64,000 nucleotides of DNA from Ipomoea triloba (lineage: Eukaryota > Streptophyta > Magnoliopsida > Solanales > Convolvulaceae). The notes under the pieces are model-generated. The model was not told the DNA's origin, did not search any database, and saw only the letters and a list, made by a program, of their open reading frames with translations. A program made the translations under genes and the position numbers. This document shows, one piece after another, positions 60,403-64,000 of the stretch. The DNA lies in contig NC_044929.1 in NCBI RefSeq assembly GCF_003576645.1, positions 5,549,475-5,613,474 on the forward strand, read 5' to 3'. How positions within the stretch are numbered: the stretch's first letter is position 1; each line of letters starts with the position of its first letter.

Positions 60403-63400
60403 ATGCCGCGTACTATTACCGCCGAGAGCCCTGGCTGCCCTCGTCTCCGGGCCTTAACCTTCGATGTACTTGGACTCATCAAAGGTTCGTGACAATTTGA
60501 TTGTGATGATACGCATTTTTCTCTCTCTAAACTATTCCTATGCGGTTATTGATTCTCTGTAGACTATATCTATGTATAAGTGGGGCGTTGTTCGTTTTGG
60601 TGTTTGAAATAATAGATTCTTAGCTGCAATTTACCTTAGTGTGTATATATATGCATATGTTTCAATTTCACTTAGCTGTAGTTTTGTACAGTGATTGAAG
60701 CTCGTGGCGGCGAGCAAAAGGAAGCTCCGGCTGTGGTGGAACGGTGGGGCGCCCCGGATTCCTCAAGATGCGTGCTTGCTACTTCCATGATTGACCGCGA
60801 GCATGACCCTGTATGTTTTAATGTTTATATATATTCTCTATGTTTTTATTTTTTTTTTCTAAATTATGTCTTAATGTCTTCTGCCTTGGATTCTCACTTA
60901 TTTCAGTTGCTTGGTGTTGCAAGAAAAAATGGCACGGTAATTGTCTTCTCCACATAATTTACACTCAAGCTTGTGAAGTAATTAGTTATAACTTCCAAAG
61001 AAGGAATTTTTATGAAGGTATCAAGTTTTGTGAATGATTGTTTGACATCTCCATTTTAATATACCTGTGCTGATAGATTGAGGTGCTTAGTCCTATCAAT
61101 GGTGATGTTCGCCTTGCTATTCCAAGTTCTAGTGGAAGTGGAAGCGTGAGTGATGATGATGCGATTGTTGCATTGCATCTTTTCAGTAAGCAGAGATTGG
61201 AATCGTCATTGATGTAATGCTTTTTAATTTTTTTTTTTTTCATGTGGTTATGGATATGCCTCCCTCAAATGAATTTTTTGGGTCTCTTCATTCTAATAGT
61301 GATCCATATACAATTTTCTTTGTTATGTTAGGTCCTGTACCTTGCTTGATTGCACAACAAAAGGACAGGCAAGAATAAGGTCTTTTGAAATCCCTAAGTC
61401 ACTTGGAGATTCTGTTACTGAGAGTTCACAAACTATATGGGATGTATGTGGTTCGGGTAACATTTTGTGCTCCAAAGTAGACAGCAGTGAGCATTATGCT
61501 TTGTTTGCAGGGTAAGGAAGCTTTAACATTTTGCATTAGAAATAAGCTTGGTTTTGCTTGTTGAGTTTTCTTATGGATACTGGGTTTGCTTTAACAATTC
61601 AGGAAGGGAGTTGAAATTAATGTGTGGGATCTGGAACAAAGTGGTAAAATCTGGGTTGCAAAATCTGTAAGTTTCTTCATTCTTTATATCTATGTGTTTC
61701 TGGATATAAACTGTTGGCTTCGTGAGCTGTTTGGTTCCTTCATTCTTTATATCTATGTGTTTCTGGATATAAACTGTTGGCTTCGTGAGCTGTTTGGTTC
61801 ATGCATTCACTTTTGCAGCCTCCTAAAAACAGTCTTGGCATCTTTACCCCAACATGGTTTACATCTGCAACATTCCTAAGTAAGGATGATCATCGCAAAA
61901 TTATAGCTGGCACTAACAACCATCAGGTAATTGGACTGAATGAGTTTCTGTGTAGTTGCAAATATCAATGGATGATATATCTGGATTTCTCCCCAGATAT
62001 GATATTTTTTATAGAACTTCTATATAAAACCGGCATACTGTTGTTTGTAGGTGCGTCTTTATGATATTTCTGCTCAGAGAAGACCTGTCATTTCAATTGA
62101 TTTTCGAGAAGCACCCATTAGAGCTGTTGCTGAAGATCTAGATGGTTGGACAGTGTATGTAGGAAATGGGTCAGGTGACCTTGCTTCATTTGATATGCGT
62201 ACAGGTATGTCATATGATTCCATGTACAAGTGCTCTTGGATTACGTGTTTATTTATTTTTATTTTTAAGGTCCAACTAGCCAACTAGTGATTTTGGTTAG
62301 TCTATCTTTAGTATGCATGTTTCCAAGATAATTTTATCCTAGTATGCTCCAACCATCTGATGCTTAACAGTGAGATTACATTTTGAATCTTTATTCTTGA
62401 TTGAATTGTCATGGTACTTGCTTTAGGTTGGTAAGTGATTTTGATTGGATTATAATAAAAGCAACACTTAGGAGGTTTAATCATTGCAGCTTGGTTTTGG
62501 GCCTTTTGGTTCTGGCCCTTCAAACTTAATTTAAATAGCAATGAAGCCAATGATCGTGAAGATGTATGTTGGTTGGCTGCTAATATTGTATTGTGATTGC
62601 TCAGTCTGCTTGATTTATATAAAACAAGTATTATTGCATGCCAAATTTTATTCCAGTAGCTTAAATATGAAGAATAGGCCAAATTTAAGTATTTCTCCAC
62701 TTGAGTATCTGATTAAGTAATTGTGATTCTTTATAGTTTATGTTTGTTGACATTAGGAGAATTAACTTACCTTGACAATACTTTAGGGAAGCTTTTGGGA
62801 TCCTTCTTGGGTAAATGTTCTGGAAGTATTCGATCCATTGCTAGACATCCAGAGCTTCCAGTGATCGGCTCCTGTGGTAAGTGTTTAACATGCTGTGCTT
62901 TTTATTTATTTATTTATTTATTTGAGCTGATAAATATTACAACCAAACTTTGGCTAAGTTGGTCCCTCTAGATTGGGGTTAAAGCTTAATTTAGTTGGTG
63001 ACTGTTGCAACCATGAGTGCATGTGCGACTACTCTAAGCTTAATGAGTCCAAAATTTCCGTGACTCTTGGTTAATTGTCTTCATTCTTTACTAGACTTCC
63101 TTTCCAAATAAGAGAAAGTAATGTGAAAACTTATATATTTTATAGGGTTGGACAGCTATTTGCGCATTTGGGATGTAAAGTCACGGCAACTTTTGTCCGC
63201 GGTATGTTGACAAACTGCTGTTGATGAATAAACATGAATCCATAACCTTGATTGAGTATTAAAGCACATTCATTCATGAAATTATATTTCGGAATTGCCT
63301 TTGGGTTTTCATCATGTGAACTGGTTTACCAAATTTGTAATGGAGTGTTGTTGCCGTTTTGAATTTGAATGCAGGTTTTCTTGAAGCAGCATCTTACAAA

Positions 63401-64000
63401 TGTTGTTTTTGATTCTCATTTTAGCAATGAAGGTTATGTATCAGCTCTTTCTGAAGCAATTACATAGTGTGTTGATGAATTTGTTTGAGTAATCATTTAT
63501 TCAAATAATATTAATATTTTCAGTTATACTCGCCTAATATCCATACTAATATGAATACATTTATATAGCAAGCCTGATACAGTTTGGAGTCACTGTGACC
63601 ATAGAAGTTGTTGCTGCTATAGTTGGTTTTGCTCTATTTTCTCATTGGTTCAATTGATTATTTGAAATGCCATTTTTTTTTTTACTTTGCAGCTCCGCTA
63701 CCTCAAGAGCCACAAGATGTGAGTGAGACACAAGAAGAATGTGAAGAAGAGACTACAATGCCAACGAAAAGGAAGAAAGCATCTAAAGACCACAGTCGAA
63801 AAAAGAAGCTCAAGAGCAATAAAACAGGTAAGATGATACTGAGGAGTGAATGACTTTCTTCAATTTAGACTGATATGTTGAAATTTGATTTTGTATATAC
63901 TCTGCAGCTCGTCAAGACCCAGAGCAGCAAGATGTGAGTGAGATGTCTCATTCTGAAGACCAAGAAAACTGGCTAAATGACGAAGCTGAAGAGGAGACGA
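60403..64000 (+). CDS. WD40 protein of the WDR74/NSA1 type, 3' end outside the window
   Basis: Exons 60403-60484, 60692-60810, 60907-60936, 61077-61213, 61332-61511, 61603-61666, 61819-61926, 62051-62204, 62787-62876, 63146-63201, 63375-63432, 63693-63827 and 63908 onward join in phase, giving 435 residues up to the window end. WDR74/NSA1 is a nucleolar factor of 60S ribosomal subunit assembly that works with AAA-type NVL/Rix7. Repeat words are INVWDL, TNNHQVRLYDISAQRRPV, VYVGNGSGDLASFD, RSIARHPELPVIGSCGLD and YLRIWDV. After the propeller comes a charged tail with KRKKASKD and KKKLK basic clusters (nuclear localisation) and acidic stretches. The ATG at 60403 is chosen because it begins an open, phase-compatible exon 1. 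The sequence is still open at 64000. Confidence 0.88.
61675..61800 (+). repeat. 63-bp perfect tandem duplication in intron 6 of the WD40 gene
   Basis: CTTCATTCTTTATATCTATG ... GAGCTGTTTGGTTC occurs at 61675-61737 and again at 61738-61800 without a visible difference, just before the exon 7 acceptor region. Confidence 0.85.

Overview
The window is nuclear DNA of a flowering plant. It is AT-rich, its genes have many exons with GT..AG introns, and it carries a nuclear-type tRNA-Ile(AAT) gene. Introns and intergenic DNA are packed with small plant transposons (Mutator-like foldbacks, hAT-type MITEs, SINEs, Helitron ends, LTR pieces). The protein-coding genes look eudicot. A knottin with potato carboxypeptidase-inhibitor-like cysteine spacing weakly hints at an asterid (Solanaceae/Convolvulaceae side); this is an inference only. 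All gene models were built by hand from splice sites, reading-phase continuity and family recognition, without alignment tools.

Layout. 1-5.3 kb: an LTR running off the left edge, then foldback elements. 5.3-9.3 kb (+): a three-exon DUF247 gene. 9.57-10.88 kb: a Pack-MULE-like inverted-repeat element carrying a broken 5' piece of a YIPF5/YIP1-type gene. 13.0-16.8 kb (-): a DIVARICATA/SRM1-type MYB gene. 17.4-25.8 kb: repeats only (foldback, Helitron candidate, SINEs, microsatellites). 25.9-28.2 kb (+): a SANTA-domain KNL2-type gene. 29.6-31.0 kb (-): a small secreted cysteine-rich peptide gene. 31-35 kb: nested MITEs. 35.1-37.9 kb (-): organellar GatC, with a 41-nt exon and a copia fragment in an intron. 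38.9 kb: tRNA-Ile. 39.9-54.0 kb (-): a complete 21-exon SGR2-type DDHD phospholipase gene. 53.8-56.8 kb: a duplicated block holding SGR2 exon 1, joined through an N and an AT run, probably an assembly artefact. 56.7-60.3 kb: two Mutator-type foldbacks with perfect 9-bp target duplications and one hAT-type MITE. 60.4 kb to the right edge (+): a WDR74/NSA1-type WD40 gene, cut by the window end.

The genes do not form a pathway. They are independent housekeeping or regulatory loci: organellar Gln-tRNA formation, ribosome assembly, centromere maintenance, vacuolar lipid hydrolysis and transcription control. The most distinctive non-gene signal is a set of elements whose inverted-repeat ends are themselves palindromic (GGACC...GGTCC) and whose cores are tandem minisatellites. 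Four copies or derivatives lie near 2.2, 4.05, 11.7 and 33.4 kb.
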